Shown: positions 63,924-64,000 of the stretch, in pieces
How the letters are laid out: each line of letters opens with the position of its first letter
How positions within the stretch are numbered: the stretch's first letter is position 1
Assembly (NCBI GenBank): GCA_011620645.1
Contig: WOYS01000023.1
Span: 39,195-103,194 of the forward strand
Length of the DNA: 64,000 nucleotides
Direction of reading: 5' to 3'
DNA from: Mycobacterium sp.
GTDB taxonomy: Bacteria; Actinomycetota; Actinomycetes; Mycobacteriales; Mycobacteriaceae
Notes under the pieces: generated by a model
The model's input: the letters and a program-made list of their open reading frames with translations, nothing else
Database searches by the model: none
Told to the model about the DNA's origin: nothing
Made by a program: the position numbers and the translations under genes

Positions 63924-64000
63924 TCAGTGGTCGTAGGCGAGCAGTGAGCGTCGGGTGATGGCGCCGAGATGGTCGTTGTGCCAGATCGCCGCGGTGAGGG
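63924..64000 (-). mobile_element. Partial transposase-like 3' end (cut by the window)
   Basis: On the minus strand the frame reads LTAAIWHNDHLGAITRRSLL and then AYDH before a stop. The WHN...RSLxAYDH ending is typical of some actinobacterial IS transposases; IS1380-like is a guess. Only 25 codons are visible. Confidence 0.4.

Overview
The window is high-GC actinobacterial DNA from a mycobacterium, most likely an environmental, rapid-growing Mycolicibacterium-type species. The basis is the encoded Lsr2, ClpC1, CarD, MhuD, KstR, DisA and LpqE/LpqF orthologues, frequent GTG starts, GTGA/ATGA gene overlaps, and many leaderless-type promoters. For about 26 kb the gene order follows the M. tuberculosis ftsH-to-rlmB region (known from memory of that genome, not computed here).

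1-13.6 kb: one long same-strand core block. It holds the 3' part of ftsH, the folate genes folE-folP-folB-folK, two membrane-associated hypotheticals, a Rossmann/DUF2520 protein, panC-panD-coaX (pantothenate to CoA), lysS, lsr2 and clpC1. A strong terminator follows clpC1. 13.6-15.4 kb: a cobalamin-riboswitch candidate controlling cbtB-cbtA (cobalt uptake) and a variant histidine phosphatase. 15.4-27 kb: lpqF, mhuD, an alpha/beta hydrolase, mutY, a beta-carbonic anhydrase, an lpqE-radA-disA operon, carD, ispF (ispD is missing from between carD and ispF), cysS and rlmB.

27-35 kb: an ArsB-type permease and then a zinc-starvation module. It contains a frameshifted L31B gene, a CobW/COG0523 protein, zinc-free L28 and L33 paralogues, a decayed S14 paralogue, and znuA-znuC-znuB. 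Zur-type AT-rich boxes lie in both promoter regions. A LacI-type regulator and a 5-oxoprolinase subunit sit alongside.

35-41.4 kb: otsB, kstR with its operator, a membrane-anchored hypothetical, acetoacetyl-CoA synthetase and an aminotransferase, bordered by three truncated gene remnants. 41.4-50.2 kb: a purine-degradation cluster of xanthine dehydrogenase, guanine deaminase, FAD urate hydroxylase, HIU hydrolase, OHCU decarboxylase, and a permease fused to a second OHCU-decarboxylase-like domain. 50.4-54.5 kb: a compact locus of type VII (ESX)-associated proteins with no ESX apparatus. It comprises an EspA/EspE-like protein ending in an HExxH domain, a duplicated-domain lipoprotein translationally coupled to it, a divergent PPE-like protein, and a small partner with a YxxxD signal. 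This is the best candidate for an undescribed effector/partner system.

54.5-64 kb: fragments of the KstR cholesterol regulon (hsaE alone, a gamma-carbonic-anhydrase-like gene, a truncated F420 oxidoreductase), a RecQ-like helicase fused to a phosphoribosyltransferase-like domain, an orphan alkB, an internally deleted IS256 transposase, a Tat-exported cholesterol oxidase, and transposase fragments at the right edge. Short 11-20 bp perfect or near-perfect tandem duplications recur at gene edges across the window. No tRNA, rRNA or CRISPR array was recognised.
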